From an uncultured Anaerolineae bacterium (GTDB lineage Bacteria > Chloroflexota > Anaerolineae > Promineifilales > Promineifilaceae), in NCBI GenBank assembly GCA_905479495.1, contig CAJQMR010000002.1:372001-436000 (forward strand): 64,000 nucleotides of DNA, read 5' to 3'. The first letter of the stretch is position 1, and the number at the start of each line of letters is the position of its first letter. The notes beneath the pieces are model-generated. The model saw only the letters and a program-made list of their open reading frames with translations, was not told where the DNA came from and ran no database searches. The position numbers were made by a program, and so were the translations under genes. Positions 1 through 10,500 of the stretch are shown piece after piece.

Positions 1-1609
1 GCAGGCGGAGGCTAATTTCGGTGCCGCCTTGTGGGGGGTGGTTGAATTTGAGACGGCCGTTTAAATCTTCTTGCACCAATGTTTCTACAATTTCCAGACC
101 CAGCCCTGGCTTTAGATCATCGGGTAGGCCGCTGCCATTGTCGCGCACGATGATGATGATTTCGTCGGGAGAGCGGCCCAGCGAGATATCGATCTGGCCG
201 TCGGCGGAGCGCTCGGCAAAGGCGTGTTCCAGGCTGTTTTGCACCAGCTCGTTGACCACCAGGGCGATGGCTGTGGCCGGTTTGCTGGGCAGGGTGATGG
301 TATCGCCAAAGACACGAATCGTAAGCGATTGGCCGGGATGGCTCATGGTCTCGGCCGTGGCCTGGCTGATCCGTTCCAGCACGTCCTTCACGTCCACCAG
401 GCGAAACCCTTTTTCTGACAAAATCTCGTGTACAGCAGCGATGCTGCGGATGCGGTGAATGTTGGTTTGCAGCACTTCGCGGGGGTCCAGACGGTCAGCG
501 TCGGCCAGCTGGAGCTGCATGAGCATGGCCACGGTTTGTAGATTGTTCTTGATGCGGTGGTGCATTTCGCGGACGACGGCCGTATTGGTCACCAGCCGCG
601 CATTTTCAATCGCCAGGGCAGTCTGGTTGGCTAAGGTGGCAAACAGCGTTTGCTGCTCCTCGCTAAACTGGCGGGGTTCGGTAGTGTAGCAGTTAAACAC
701 GCCAATGACCCGGTCCCGCACGCTTAACGGCACGCAGAGCAGCGAGACCAATCCCTCTTGCCGGGCCAGTGCTTTGCCCTTGTACCGCCGGTCCGTTTGT
801 ACATTGGCAATGTAAAGTGGCTGGCCGGTGTGCAGCACGCTGCCGATGGCGCTGTCGGTGGTATTAGCTGGTAGGGGGGGGCGGTGCTGGTAGGGAGTTT
901 GATCGCGTCGGGTGGAGCGGAGTTCCAGGTGGGTGCCTGTTTCATTGAGGAGGAAGATGGCGCAAACGGCCGTATCCATCATCTTGGCCGCCATTTCAGT
1001 GACTACATCCAGAATATCATCCAAATATTGCGGTGAAGTCACCACTTCGCTCACTTGTGCCAGGGCACGCATCTCCTCAATTTGGCGAGCCTGCTTGTCA
1101 TAAAGTTGCGCTTTTGCCAATGTACCAGCGGCCATATCACCAATCAACGATAGCAATGCAACCTCATTGTCACTGAAGTCACGCGGTGTGCGGGTTTGCA
1201 CATTTAACGCGCCAATGACATCTGCTTCAATGACCAGCGGTACGGCCAGCAGCGAGACATAAGGGGTTTCTTCTGCTTCATCAACCCATTTGAAATGAGG
1301 GTCTTGCTGGGCATCACGGGCAAAGATGGGCTGGTTGCTTTGCACCGCATACCCAGTCATGCCTTCACCCATCGCCAGCGTAGCCCGTCCCAAAGCCCGG
1401 TTGGCCAGTCCTGTGGAGGCCCGCAGCCGCAACGTGCTGCCATCCGAATCTACCAGGTAGATAGTGCAGGAATCCACATGCATCACCTCGGTGGTTTTAC
1501 GCACGATAAGATCCAGGGTGGTATCTAAATTCCAGGCTGTACTGAGCGCTCGGGCAATTTCCCTCAGGGCGCTCAATGCCTGGGGGCGTGTGGAGGTCGT
1601 GTTAAACAT
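1..1609 (-). CDS. GAF-GAF-HisKA_2 sensor histidine kinase (3' end beyond window)
   Basis: This is the N-terminal part of a cytosolic sensor kinase; the frame stays open for about 536 codons to the window edge. It starts at the ATG at 1609 (MFNTTSTRPQALSALREI). Two GAF domains follow, at about residues 20-190 and 215-370. Next comes a HisKA_2-type dimerisation segment containing EMHHRIKNNLQTV, then a HATPase domain with the N-box LVVNELVQNSLEHAF and the DNGSGLP box. No membrane segment is visible, so it senses a cytoplasmic signal. HisKA_2 kinases such as EutW often pair with ANTAR antiterminator proteins. That is suggestive beside nitrogen genes whose leaders carry terminators, but no ANTAR gene is in view. 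The family call is firm; the ligand and partner are unknown. Confidence 0.9.
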   Translation of the reverse strand, partial: MFNTTSTRPQALSALREIARALSTAWNLDTTLDLIVRKTTEVMHVDSCTIYLVDSDGSTLRLRASTGLANRALGRATLAMGEGMTGYAVQSNQPIFARDAQQDPHFKWVDEAEETPYVSLLAVPLVIEADVIGALNVQTRTPRDFSDNEVALLSLIGDMAAGTLAKAQLYDKQARQIEEMRALAQVSEVVTSPQYLDDILDVVTEMAAKMMDTAVCAIFLLNETGTHLELRSTRRDQTPYQHRPPLPANTTDSAIGSVLHTGQPLYIANVQTDRRYKGKALARQEGLVSLLCVPLSVRDRVIGVFNCYTTEPRQFSEEQQTLFATLANQTALAIENARLVTNTAVVREMHHRIKNNLQTVAMLMQLQLADADRLDPREVLQTNIHRIRSIAAVHEILSEKGFRLVDVKDVLERISQATAETMSHPGQSLTIRVFGDTITLPSKPATAIALVVNELVQNSLEHAFAERSADGQIDISLGRSPDEIIIIVRDNGSGLPDDLKPGLGLEIVETLVQEDLNGRLKFNHPPQGGTEISLRL

Positions 1610-1656
1610 GATGAGATTATAACAGGTGAGATGCGTGAGAGAGGTGGGCAAAGTGA

Positions 1657-1714
1657 AAAGTAAAAAGTGAAAAGCGGACGCTGTTGAGATAACCAACTTT
1701 TCACTTTTTACTTT
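1657..1714. repeat. 18-bp inverted repeat between kinase and glnN
   Basis: Perfect 18-base arms (AAAGTAAAAAGTGAAAAG at 1657-1674 and its complement at 1697-1714) sit just downstream of the glnN stop. The arms consist of a short-period AAAGTGAAAAGT text like other spacers in this window. It could act as a 3' hairpin or terminator for glnN. There is no clean T-run right after the arm on the minus strand, so this is uncertain. Confidence 0.7.
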
Positions 1715-1731
1715 ATCATTTTTTACTGATT

Positions 1732-3900
1732 TTATTTGATGTACAACATTTCCTGGTAGGAGGGCAGCGGCCACAGGTCATCGGCTACGATGGTTTCCAG
1801 GGTGTCGGCGTATTCGCGTACCGTGTTCATGGCTGGGATCAGCTTCTTCAGGGCGTGTTCAGCCTCTTCGTGCACGGACCCACCTTCATGTGCCAGGGCG
1901 GTTTCCAGTTCAGCGGTGCTGTCTTGCAGGCAGCGCACGAGTTCCGTAACACGATCCAACGTGTTGGTATCGAAAGAATAGCCAACTGCCTTGAGATTGG
2001 CACAGGTGGTGGCCAGTTGACTTTGGTAACGAATGGCTGCCGGGAAGATCATTGTTTTGGCAATTCTAGCTGTGAGCTTTGCTTCAACAGTTACCGCCAT
2101 AGCGTACTGCTCCAGCTTTACCTCGACGCGACTTTTAACTTCACGGGGGGAAAGCACATGGTATTTTTGGAACAATTCTACAGCTGCCTCACTGCCAAAT
2201 TCGGGGATAGCGTCTACGGCCGTTCGCAGATTTGCTAAACCGCGTTCGGCTGCCTCTTTATGCCAGGCATCTGAGTAGCCATCACCGTTAAAGATAATAC
2301 GGCCGTGTGCCACCAAAATCTCTTGTAGCACCTTCTGAATGGCAGCCTCCAGGTTATCTGACTCAGCTTCCAGCTGGCTGGCAATGTAATCAATTGATTC
2401 AGCCACGATGGTATTCAGGACCGTAAGCGGGGTGGCAATAGATTGATTAGAACCGACCGCGCGGAATTCAAACTTGTTGCCGGTGAAGGCAAATGGGCTG
2501 GTTCGGTTACGGTCGCCAGAATGCTTGGGCAAGGGGGGCAGCGTGTCTACGCCAATGTTCAGCGTCGTTTTTACTTTGGAACTCTTGGCACCGCCTGCCT
2601 TGATTTGCTCAAACACATCCGTTAGCTGGTCACCCAAGAAGATGGAGATGATAGCTGGTGGTGCTTCATTGGCCCCCAAACGGTGGTCGTTGCCTGCGTG
2701 GGCAATGACGGAGCGCAGCAGCGTGGCATATTTATCAACGGCGCGAATAACAGCAGCGCAAAAAATAAGGAAGCGTGCATTTTCATGTGGTGTATCGCCT
2801 GGATCGAGCAAGTTGCCCAGCGTGGCGCTGCCAAAGGAGAAATTTACGTGCTTACCAGAGCCATTGACGCCAGCAAACGGTTTTTCGTGGGTCACACAAA
2901 CCATGCCGTACTTTTCAGCAACGCGCTTAAGCATGATCATCAGCAGCTGCTGGTGGTCAGTGGCGACGTTGGCGTTTTCAAAAACGGGGGCCACTTCGTA
3001 TTGACCGGGCGCAACTTCGTTGTGACGCGTTTTGACCGGCACGCCCAGCTTATACAGTTCGCGCTCAGTTTCCATCATGCAGGCCAGCACACGTTCGGGA
3101 ATAGCTCCAAAATAATGGTCATCAAACTGCTGTCCCTTGGCTGGGGCTGCACCAAACAGCGTGCGGCCAGCGGTCATCAAGTCAGGGCGGGCCAGGAAGA
3201 AGTTACGGTCGATGAGGAAATATTCTTGCTCTGGGCCAGCGGTGGACGTGATCAGGCTGCCATCGGTATCGCCAAACAGTTTCACGACACGCTGGGCCTG
3301 GGTGTTGAGGGCTTTCATGGCCCGCAGCAGGGGCGTCTTTTTGTCTAATGCTTCACCTGTCCAGGAGACAAAAGCGGTGGGGATGCACAGGGTTGTGCCG
3401 TTGGCGTTTTCCAAAATATAGGCGGAGCTGGTAACGTCCCAGGCAGTGTATCCGCGTGCTTCAAAGGTGGGGCGAATGCCACCCGTGGGGAAGCTGGAGC
3501 CATCTGGTTCGCCCTGGATGAGCTGCTCCCCGGTAAATTCAGCAATGGCAGAACCGTCACCGTTGGGCGAAAGGAAGCTGTCGTGCTTTTCTGCGGTGAG
3601 GCCGGTGAGCGGAAAAAAGACGTGGGCGTAATGGGTGGCCCCCTTTTCGATGGCCCAATCTTTCATGGCGGCAGCCACCACATCGGCTGTGGAGGTATCC
3701 AATGGTGCCCCTTTTTGGATGGTGTTCATGATAGATTTGTAAACTGGTTTTGGCAGCCGTTGTTTCATAACGGCCGTACTGAACACGTTCGAGGCAAATA
3801 ATTCTTTGGTTGGTGTCTCGGCAAAGTTCAGCGGTTCTGAAATTGGTTTGTAATTGATGACGGCTGAAATAGCATCTAATCTGGCTTTGTTTCCACTCAT
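1732..3900 (-). CDS. glnN: Glutamine synthetase type III
   Basis: This enzyme makes glutamine from glutamate, ammonia and ATP in the cytosol; with gltBD it forms the GS-GOGAT route. At 722 residues it matches the GSIII family (about 700-730) and is far longer than GSI. Diagnostic segments are [12 protein letters not shown] near residue 220, [18 protein letters not shown] near 290 and [16 protein letters not shown] near 340, which hold the metal and substrate residues. The start at 3900 follows AGGAGAGACAACA, a good ribosome binding site. Two strong hairpins lie in its 300-base leader, one of them terminator-like, so expression may be set by attenuation. Amt, gltB and gltD lie close by. Confidence 0.95.
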   Translation of the reverse strand: MSGNKARLDAISAVINYKPISEPLNFAETPTKELFASNVFSTAVMKQRLPKPVYKSIMNTIQKGAPLDTSTADVVAAAMKDWAIEKGATHYAHVFFPLTGLTAEKHDSFLSPNGDGSAIAEFTGEQLIQGEPDGSSFPTGGIRPTFEARGYTAWDVTSSAYILENANGTTLCIPTAFVSWTGEALDKKTPLLRAMKALNTQAQRVVKLFGDTDGSLITSTAGPEQEYFLIDRNFFLARPDLMTAGRTLFGAAPAKGQQFDDHYFGAIPERVLACMMETERELYKLGVPVKTRHNEVAPGQYEVAPVFENANVATDHQQLLMIMLKRVAEKYGMVCVTHEKPFAGVNGSGKHVNFSFGSATLGNLLDPGDTPHENARFLIFCAAVIRAVDKYATLLRSVIAHAGNDHRLGANEAPPAIISIFLGDQLTDVFEQIKAGGAKSSKVKTTLNIGVDTLPPLPKHSGDRNRTSPFAFTGNKFEFRAVGSNQSIATPLTVLNTIVAESIDYIASQLEAESDNLEAAIQKVLQEILVAHGRIIFNGDGYSDAWHKEAAERGLANLRTAVDAIPEFGSEAAVELFQKYHVLSPREVKSRVEVKLEQYAMAVTVEAKLTARIAKTMIFPAAIRYQSQLATTCANLKAVGYSFDTNTLDRVTELVRCLQDSTAELETALAHEGGSVHEEAEHALKKLIPAMNTVREYADTLETIVADDLWPLPSYQEMLYIK

Positions 3901-3950
3901 TGTTGTCTCTCCTAAATTTCTTGGATATACAAATTAAATTAACTTGACTA

Positions 3951-4006
3951 AACCTCCCGCAGGTTTCAAAAAAATAGGATGTTCCGGCAAGAGCCTGCGG
4001 GAGGTT
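3951..4006 (-). repeat. 13-bp inverted repeat in the glnN leader
   Basis: Perfect arms AACCTCCCGCAGG (3951-3963) and CCTGCGGGAGGTT (3994-4006) enclose a 30-base loop, ending about 50 bases before the glnN start. If transcribed with glnN it forms a hairpin close to the ribosome binding site. The sequence resembles a dispersed bacterial intergenic repeat, so it may be a mobile repeat rather than a dedicated regulator. Confidence 0.65.
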
Positions 4007-4033
4007 GCTATGAACAGGACTTTGCCAACAAAA

Positions 4034-4081
4034 AAGACGCCTGCGCTCAGAAGACCCAAAGGGGTTCTGGCGAGGCGTCTT
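4034..4081 (-). terminator. Terminator-like hairpin upstream of glnN
   Basis: Read on the minus strand, AAGACGCCT pairs with AGGCGTCTT. Inner pairs CAGAA/TTCTG and CCC/GGG surround a cttt loop, and a T-run follows directly. It lies between the unknown gene at 4216 and glnN. It may therefore end that gene or act as an attenuator in the glnN leader. The amt leader contains a similar hairpin that also begins GACGCCTC and ends in a T-run followed by GTT. Confidence 0.7.
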
Positions 4082-4215
4082 GGCCTTTACAATATATTCT
4101 TGCTACAAGCTGGCTATTCTAACGAGGTGTGTTGGGTTCGTCAAATAGTAGTTTGTAGTAAAACGGCCGTCTTATATTTGTGCAAACTGTCCAAAGGACC
4201 TGGCCTGTTTGCTGA

Positions 4216-5205
4216 CTATAGCCGGGCGCGCCGCTGGAAATCGGTGCGTACCCGTTGGGCCAGATCAGCAGCGCTGCGGCCTAGAAACAAACCAAAGCGT
4301 TCTTCGTCGGGGCGCGCTTCTACCGCTAACCAATGGAGGCCGTCGCGGTATTGGGGCAGTACGATCTGGTTAATTTGCAACGGCCGTTCCTCATACAAAT
4401 GGGCCTGAATTTCCTGCCAATGGGTAGGAAACAGGCGATCGGGACGTAGGTCAAATTTGTTTTGTAAACGGCCGTCAGCTATCAACGCTTCGGCCACCAT
4501 CTCCCACAAATCCATGACCTCCATTCCGGCCGCTTTCGGGACTTGGCGTCGCTGGTTGACAGCATAGGCGAAAATTGTTTTGCCATCGGCTGCCTGGAAC
4601 ACGGGTGCCCAAAAGTCAGTTTGGCCAGCCACGCGTTTTTTCAGGTAAAAAATCGGCCGTCGCAGTCCCAACGTGGCCTGGCTCACCCCACGCACATGCA
4701 GCTTATCACTCAATCCTTTTTCACCCAAAATGCCTGCCTCGTGCAGATAGTCTGTTAAATATTCACGCACTTTGGCCAACTCTACGTGCTTAAAAACTGG
4801 CCCATTCCTGGCGATAGCCATCACCTGTTCATGAATGGTATACACCGGAAAAACCGCCCGTGCCCGACGGGCAATAAAGACATAATTGGGTAAGCGTGAG
4901 GTGTTAATTAGCCCAGACAGCAGTTGCCGGAGCGGAATGATGAGCTGCTGAGGATGTTTGACCTCGATTCGGAAGCCGCAGACGTCCACCCCAAACGACT
5001 TTTGCAGCCCTTGATATTGCACAAACACAGGGATTTGATACACGGTGCCAACATTCATCATTGCCGAGACAATTTCTACACGGGCGATGTAAGGGTAGTT
5101 ACGGCCGTACATATCATCGGCCGTGTTCCGTTCAACAGATATTTTCATAAATTCGTTTGCCTTATGGGCAAATGATGGCTTGTTCTCTGCTGAAAATTGT
5201 ATCAA
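4216..5205 (-). CDS. Unrecognised protein (about 329 aa)
   Basis: I do not recognise this protein. It appears soluble, with no signal peptide or membrane helix, and mixes hydrophobic strands with basic stretches (FIARRARAVFPVY, LRRPIFYLKKRV). Codon use and octamer content match the neighbours, so it looks native. The start is a TTG at 5205, seven bases after AGGAGA. A TTG two codons earlier lies too close to the ribosome binding site, and the first ATG (5148) has none. It lies between glnN and amt on the same strand, downstream of the amt terminator, so it probably has its own promoter. Confidence 0.7.
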   Translation of the reverse strand: MIQFSAENKPSFAHKANEFMKISVERNTADDMYGRNYPYIARVEIVSAMMNVGTVYQIPVFVQYQGLQKSFGVDVCGFRIEVKHPQQLIIPLRQLLSGLINTSRLPNYVFIARRARAVFPVYTIHEQVMAIARNGPVFKHVELAKVREYLTDYLHEAGILGEKGLSDKLHVRGVSQATLGLRRPIFYLKKRVAGQTDFWAPVFQAADGKTIFAYAVNQRRQVPKAAGMEVMDLWEMVAEALIADGRLQNKFDLRPDRLFPTHWQEIQAHLYEERPLQINQIVLPQYRDGLHWLAVEARPDEERFGLFLGRSAADLAQRVRTDFQRRARL

Positions 5206-5261
5206 CCCCAAATCTCCTAGACAAACATCTTCAATAATAGAGAATATTGGAAATAAGAAAA

Positions 5262-5319
5262 CTCACGCAAAGGCGCAAAGGAGGAATATCTTAGCGTCTT
5301 AGCGGCTTTGCGTGACGTA
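5262..5319. repeat. CGCAAAGGCGCAAAG inverted repeat
   Basis: Arms CACGCAAAG (from 5264) and its complement CTTTGCGTG form an imperfect hairpin in the spacer downstream of amt. The GCAAAGGCGCAAAG text recurs at 5425-5497 and, degraded, at 43617-43692. Confidence 0.6.
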
Positions 5320-5346
5320 AAGTTGATGATTTCGATAATGTCTAAT

Positions 5347-5385
5347 AAAAAAGAAACCGAGTCAGCTTTGCGCCATCTCGGTTTC
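5347..5385 (-). terminator. Rho-independent terminator of amt
   Basis: On the minus strand GAAACCGAG, a 15-base loop and CTCGGTTTC are followed immediately by six T. This lies about 120 bases past the amt stop. Confidence 0.8.
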
Positions 5386-5424
5386 ATCATAAACAAAGGG
5401 ACAAAGATTGCCCACTAAAAAACG

Positions 5425-5497
5425 AACCGCAAAGGCGCAAAGAACGCTAAGCTTTAAGAGCTAGAAAAAACTCTGCGTTCTCCGCGTCTCCGCGGTT
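5425..5497. repeat. CGCAAAGGCGCAAAG / TCTCCGCGG inverted repeat
   Basis: AACCGCAAAGGCGCAAAGAA pairs imperfectly with the downstream TTCTCCGCGTCTCCGCGGTT text. It forms a long stem ending just before the amt stop codon. It is a second member of the family at 5262. Confidence 0.6.
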
Positions 5498-5502
5498 AAA
5501 AT

Positions 5503-6855
5503 CTAGTCAGTGCTAGGGCTTGGGGCAATAGCTGGCCCAAATTCTGGGTAGTTGATTGCGCCATGTTCGGACAGATCCAGACCTTCCAGCTCTTCTTTTT
5601 CGGAGACCCGCAGAATACCGGCTACCTTAAGCGCGTAGAAAACGCCCAGCATAAGGATAAATGCCCAGGCTGCATAAACCACGGAGCCTAATAACTGCAC
5701 CCCAAATGAGGCAGCGCCACCACCAAACAGTGCGGTGGCAATACCACCCCACAAGCCGCACAGACCATGCACAGGCCAGGCTCCAACCGGATCGTCGATT
5801 TTCACTTTTTCCAGCAAAATCATACCGAGAACAACCAGCACGCCAGCGATCGCGCCGATAACCAGTGCAGATACATTGGTGACCAGATCCGCATTGGCGG
5901 TAATGCCTACCAAACCGGCCAACATCCCGTTGAGGGTAATGCCTAAATCTGGCTTGCCATCGTTAACAAAGAAGGAAACAATCATGGCAGCCACACCACC
6001 GGTACAGGCGGCCAAAAATGTGTTTACAGCGACGGTGACAACGGCAATGGTGTTTGCCGTGCCGTTCATTGCTAACACTGAACCAGGGTTAAACCCGAAC
6101 CAGCCGATGAGTAGAATAAAGACACCCAATGTAGCGGCCGTAATGTTGTGACCCGGCATTGGGTTGGCAGAACCGTCCTTGTTGAAACGGCCGATTCGCG
6201 GCCCCAAAACAATGGCACCAGCCAGGCCAGCAAAACCACCAACAGCGTGCACAATCAACGAACCAGCAAAGTCATGGAAACCCAGTTCAGACAGCCAGCC
6301 GCCGCCCCACTGCCAGAAACCAGCAATTGGGTAAATCAACCCTGTGATGATAGCGCTGTAAACTAGATAAGAACGGAACTGCATACGACCGGCGACGGCA
6401 CCGGAAACGATGGTTGCGGCCGTAGCGGCAAAAGCCACCTGGAACAAAAAGTCTGTTTGGAAATGGGGCAAATAACCCAGGTCAATGGCTGCCTGTGCTG
6501 GGATACCCACACCAGCGAACCCAATGAAGCCATTGCTTGCCCCACTGTACATGATGCCGTAGCCAACCAAGAAATAAAGCACGGCACCAACGCACATGTC
6601 CATTGTGTTTTTAAATAAAATGTTGATGGTGTTTTTGCCACTGTTAAAACCAACCTCGACCATGGCAAAACCCGCCTGCATGAATAAAACCAACACGGCG
6701 GAGACAAACATTGTCAGGTTATCGATGGCAAAGGCCATCTCGTCCATCGCTGTAATTTCCTGAGCCAATGCTTTGTTAACAAAGACAAAGGTAATTGCCA
6801 GTGCCATTGCCGACACGCCAATACGGCCGAATCTGTTGCGAATCTTGTATTTCAT
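5503..6855 (-). CDS. amt: Ammonium transporter (Amt family)
   Basis: An inner-membrane channel for ammonium uptake that feeds glutamine synthetase. At 450 residues it has the family length. An N-terminal signal-like helix ends at ALAQ (about residue 32), as in precursors of AmtB, and about 11 membrane helices follow. Family marks include GFAMVEVGFNSGKNTINI and the pore segments HAVGGFAGLAGAIVLGPR and HGLCGLWGG with their histidines. The ribosome binding site AGGAGAGG precedes the ATG at 6855. The leader carries a terminator-like hairpin at 6935-6976. No glnB/glnK PII gene lies beside it in this window, which is unusual for amt. Confidence 0.95.
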   Translation of the reverse strand: MKYKIRNRFGRIGVSAMALAITFVFVNKALAQEITAMDEMAFAIDNLTMFVSAVLVLFMQAGFAMVEVGFNSGKNTINILFKNTMDMCVGAVLYFLVGYGIMYSGASNGFIGFAGVGIPAQAAIDLGYLPHFQTDFLFQVAFAATAATIVSGAVAGRMQFRSYLVYSAIITGLIYPIAGFWQWGGGWLSELGFHDFAGSLIVHAVGGFAGLAGAIVLGPRIGRFNKDGSANPMPGHNITAATLGVFILLIGWFGFNPGSVLAMNGTANTIAVVTVAVNTFLAACTGGVAAMIVSFFVNDGKPDLGITLNGMLAGLVGITANADLVTNVSALVIGAIAGVLVVLGMILLEKVKIDDPVGAWPVHGLCGLWGGIATALFGGGAASFGVQLLGSVVYAAWAFILMLGVFYALKVAGILRVSEKEELEGLDLSEHGAINYPEFGPAIAPSPSTD

Positions 6856-6934
6856 AGGTCCTCTCCTTATTTCTCGTTCTGCCTCTAAAAAATGATAAAT
6901 AAGACGGCCGTTTTCTGTCCTTCCTTAACAAAAA

Positions 6935-6976
6935 ACGCCCCTCGGGCAAAAGTGGAATCACTTTCCCAAGAGGCGT
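6935..6976 (-). terminator. Attenuator-like terminator in the amt leader
   Basis: On the minus strand GAGGCGT pairs with ACGCCCC, and inner GGGAAAGTG pairs roughly with CACTTTTGCCC. Six T follow directly. No gene lies upstream on this strand, since gltB diverges, so the terminator is in the 5' leader about 80 bases before the amt start. A possible promoter (TTGACT, 17 bases, TAGAGT) lies upstream of it. Confidence 0.75.
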
Positions 6977-7244
6977 CACGGCCAAAAATTTATTCGATTG
7001 CTTTCAACTCTACTTTCCAATTCCTCTCAAGTCAATCGGATTTTCACCGGAAAATTAAACGAAAGATTTTTTGCATGGTTGTGAATTCTATACAAAATGA
7101 CCCAGGATAGGTGGTATAAATCGTGCCCTGCGGCCTTTTTTATTTACATAAACACATATCGTGCGCAAAATTTCACAATTCATCTAATCTTTTTTAGGGT
7201 AATCTCGTGCAAACTTAACGATCACAGCAGCCCCCTTATTTTTG

Positions 7245-7436
7245 TATAATTTCCACACCCACATATTATCGAAAGAACACAAGCAAGCTGATCATGAGGA
7301 AGGGAAGCCTCTACTGCTTGCTCACAGCCAAAACTGAACCAACGATTTTTGTATAAGTAAACTGCAATCATCACAATGGATGATGTTGTGCAGTTCAAAT
7401 ATGGTACATCAGTAAACTCCCAACAATTGCGTTGGG
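7245..7436 (+). promoter_or_regulatory. Divergent amt-gltB control region, gltB leader
   Basis: The 680 bases between amt and gltB hold no gene. A TATAAT box at 7245-7250 has no good -35 partner. Two hairpins with six-base loops follow: 7361-7394 (TCATC/GATGA with loop ACAATG, outer ACTGCA/TGCAGT) and 7419-7436 (CCCAAC/GTTGGG with loop AATTGC). They sit about 100-175 bases before the gltB start. Paired hexaloop hairpins are the shape bound by ANTAR proteins, but the loops lack the expected A1/G4 pattern. Regulation is inferred only. Confidence 0.4.
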
Positions 7437-7537
7437 CGTTTGGCGTCTTTGCTTCTGGCCTTTGTGACTATTGCCGTTAGCAGAGAATGGCCCTTTTACA
7501 AATGAAAAGTAACACGCGCCGATGAGGAGAGGAAATT

Positions 7538-10500
7538 ATGAAGAAGGTTCAGGCAACAGTGGAAACAGGCAAGGTCGATCTAACGGAGGCTGACCAGCGC
7601 CGCCATGTCGGATTCCCCCAAAAGCAAGGCATGTACGATCCCCAGTTTGAGCGGGATGCCTGTGGCATGGGTTTTGTGGTCAATGTGCAGGGACGGCCGT
7701 CTCACGACATCATCCAGCAAGCCCTCACCGTTTTATGCCGACTCACTCATCGTGGTGCCCAGGGTGCCGAAGCCAACACCGGCGACGGCGCGGGCATCAT
7801 GCTGCAAATTCCCCATCAATTTTTTCAACAACAAACAGAACAACTTGGATTTTCACTCCCTGAGCTTGGCGAGTACGGCGTGGGCATGCTCTTCTTGCCG
7901 CACGACGATGCCCTGCGACAGCGGTGCCAACAAGCGCTGGCGCGCATCATCGCCGAAGAGGGACAGCAGCTGCTGGGCTGGCGCACCGTGCCGACCTGTA
8001 ACAAGGATTTGGGGGAAACGGCCGTTTCCGGGGAACCATTCATTCGCCAACTATTCATTCAAAAGCAATATTTAACGCAAACCGATGCTTTAGCCTGGGA
8101 ACGCAAACTATTTATCATTCGCCGCCGGGCCGAAAAAGAAATTACCCCGCTCGTTGGCGACGACACCTTCTACATCCCCAGCCTGTCTGGCCGCACCATT
8201 GTGTATAAAGGGATGCTTCTTTCTGAACAGTTAGAAGATTATTACCCCGACCTCAATGACCCGGCGCTGGAAACTGCCCTGGCGCTGGTTCATTCCCGTT
8301 TTAGCACCAACACCTTCCCCAGCTGGAAACGGGCTCATCCTTACCGCACCGTTATTCACAACGGCGAAATCAACACCATTCGCGGCAATGTCAACTGGCT
8401 CAAGGCGCGGGAAGCCCTTTTTGCCAGCCCGCTGTTCGAGGATGAGCTGGACAAAGTGCTGCCCATCGTCGATGAAGACGGCAGCGATACGGGCATGTTG
8501 GACAATGCCCTGGAATTTATGGTGCTGTCTGGTCGTTCGCTGCCCCACGCCGTGATGATGATGATTCCCGAGCCGTGGGACAAACATGCCCACATGTCGC
8601 CGGAAAAGCGCGCTTTTTACGAATACCACAGTCACCTGATGGAGCCATGGGATGGCCCAGCGGCGATTGGCTTCAGCGATGGCATGGTGGTCGGTGCGGT
8701 TTTGGACCGGAATGGGTTACGGCCGTCTCGCTACGTCGTCACCAAAGATGGCCTGGTGGTCATGGCCTCAGAAGTGGGCGTGCTGGAGATTGATCCGGCC
8801 AACGTGGCTTACAAAGGGCGGCTGGAGCCGGGCCGGATGCTGCTGGTGGATACCAGCCTGGGCCGCCTGGTGGGGGATGAAGAACTCAAGAAACAGATTG
8901 CCACGGAACGGCCGTATCAACAATGGCTCGCTGAGAATCGCATCAAGCTGATTGACATTCCTTCGGTGGCTAATTTGGAACAGTCGGAAACGGCCGTGCA
9001 CCTGCACACCGAAGACGCCGTTTTGCAGCACCAAAAAGCGTTTGGCTACACCTTTGAAGATTTGCGCATGATCATTGCCCCGATGGCCCGCGACGGCAAA
9101 GAAGCGCTCGGCTCGATGGGCGACGACACGCCGCTGGCGGTGCTGTCTGACAAGCCGCAGCCGCTGTACAGTTACTTTAAGCAGCTGTTTGCCCAGGTCA
9201 CCAACCCGCCGCTGGACGCCATTCGTGAAGAATTGGTCACCAGCACGGAAACGCTGCTGGGCAGCGAAGGCAACCTGCTGGACCCGCAGGCCGCCAGTTG
9301 CCGCCAAATCAGCTTGCCACACCCCATCCTCAAGGATGAGGAATTGGCTCGATTGAAGCACCTGGAACAAGATGATTTCAAACCGGCCACCCTTTCCATC
9401 ACGTACGAAGTGGAACAGGGCGGCGATGGCCTTGAAGCCGCTATGGATCGCCTCTTCCGTGAAGCCGATGATGCCATCAGCCACGGTGCCAACCTGCTCA
9501 TTTTGTCTGATTTGGGCTTGAGCCAGAACTGTGCCGGGATTCCGGCGCTGTTGGCCACCGCCGGACTGCACCACCACCTCATTCGCCAGGGAACGCGCAC
9601 CCAGGTGAGCCTTATCGTGGAGTCGGGTGAGCCGCGCGAGGTGCATCATTTTGCCGTGCTGCTGGGCTACGGGGCCGACGCCATCAACCCCTACCTGGCT
9701 TACGCTACGCTGCGCGATCTCATCCGCAAGCAGCTGCTCACCGACGTGCCCTATCATGAAGCAGAAAAGAAGTTTATCAAGGCGGTGGTGACCGGCGTGG
9801 TGAAAATTTTGTCCAAGATGGGTATTTCCACCGTGCAGAGCTACCGTGGGGCGCAGATTTTTGAGGCGCTGGGGCTGCACAGCGAGTTGGTGGCCAAATA
9901 TTTCACTGGCACGCCTTCCCGCATTCAGGGATCGGACATTCACCTGGTGGCCAAAGAGGTGCAGATGCGGCACGAGCAGGCGTTCCCGAAACGGCCGTCT
10001 GGCAGCAGCGCCCTGCCCGCCGGTGGCAAATACCAGTACCGCGAAGAAGGCGAATACCATCTGTTTAATCCGGACACCGTCCATCGCTTGCAGCACGCTG
10101 TGCGCACCAACGATTACGAAACGTACAAAAAATACGCCGCCGACGTCAACGACCGCTCGCACCAGTTTGCCACGCTGCGCGGCCTGCTCAAATTGAAAAA
10201 AGCCAATCAGCCCGTGCCGTTGGACGAAGTTGAGTCTGTGGAATCAATTTGCCGCCGCTTCAAAACCGGAGCCATGTCCTACGGCTCGATTAGCAAAGAG
10301 GCGCACGAGGCGCTGGCGATTGCCATGAACCGTATCGGCGGCAAAAGCAATACGGGCGAGGGCGGCGAAGACCCGGCCCGCTACATTCCAGACAAAAATG
10401 GCGATTCTCGCAATTCGGCAATTAAACAGGTGGCCAGCGGCCGTTTTGGCGTCACCAGCCAATACCTTACCGAAGCGCAGGAAATCCAGATTAAAATGGC

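Noticed and set aside
3901..4215. Glutamine riboswitch (glnA motif) before glnN
   Set aside because: The conserved glnA motif bases are not seen; the leader hairpins are of another kind.
7361..7436. ANTAR-type paired hairpins before gltB
   Set aside because: The six-base loops are ACAATG and AATTGC and do not show the A1/G4 pattern expected of ANTAR targets, so only hairpins are annotated.
8768..10162. A 464-codon open frame antisense to gltB
   Set aside because: It is a shadow of GC-rich codon use in gltB, with low-complexity His/Gln/Arg-rich translation and no ribosome binding site. Similar long antisense frames over glnN (2683-3348), gltB (10799-11569) and asnS (52548-53300) were left out for the same reason.
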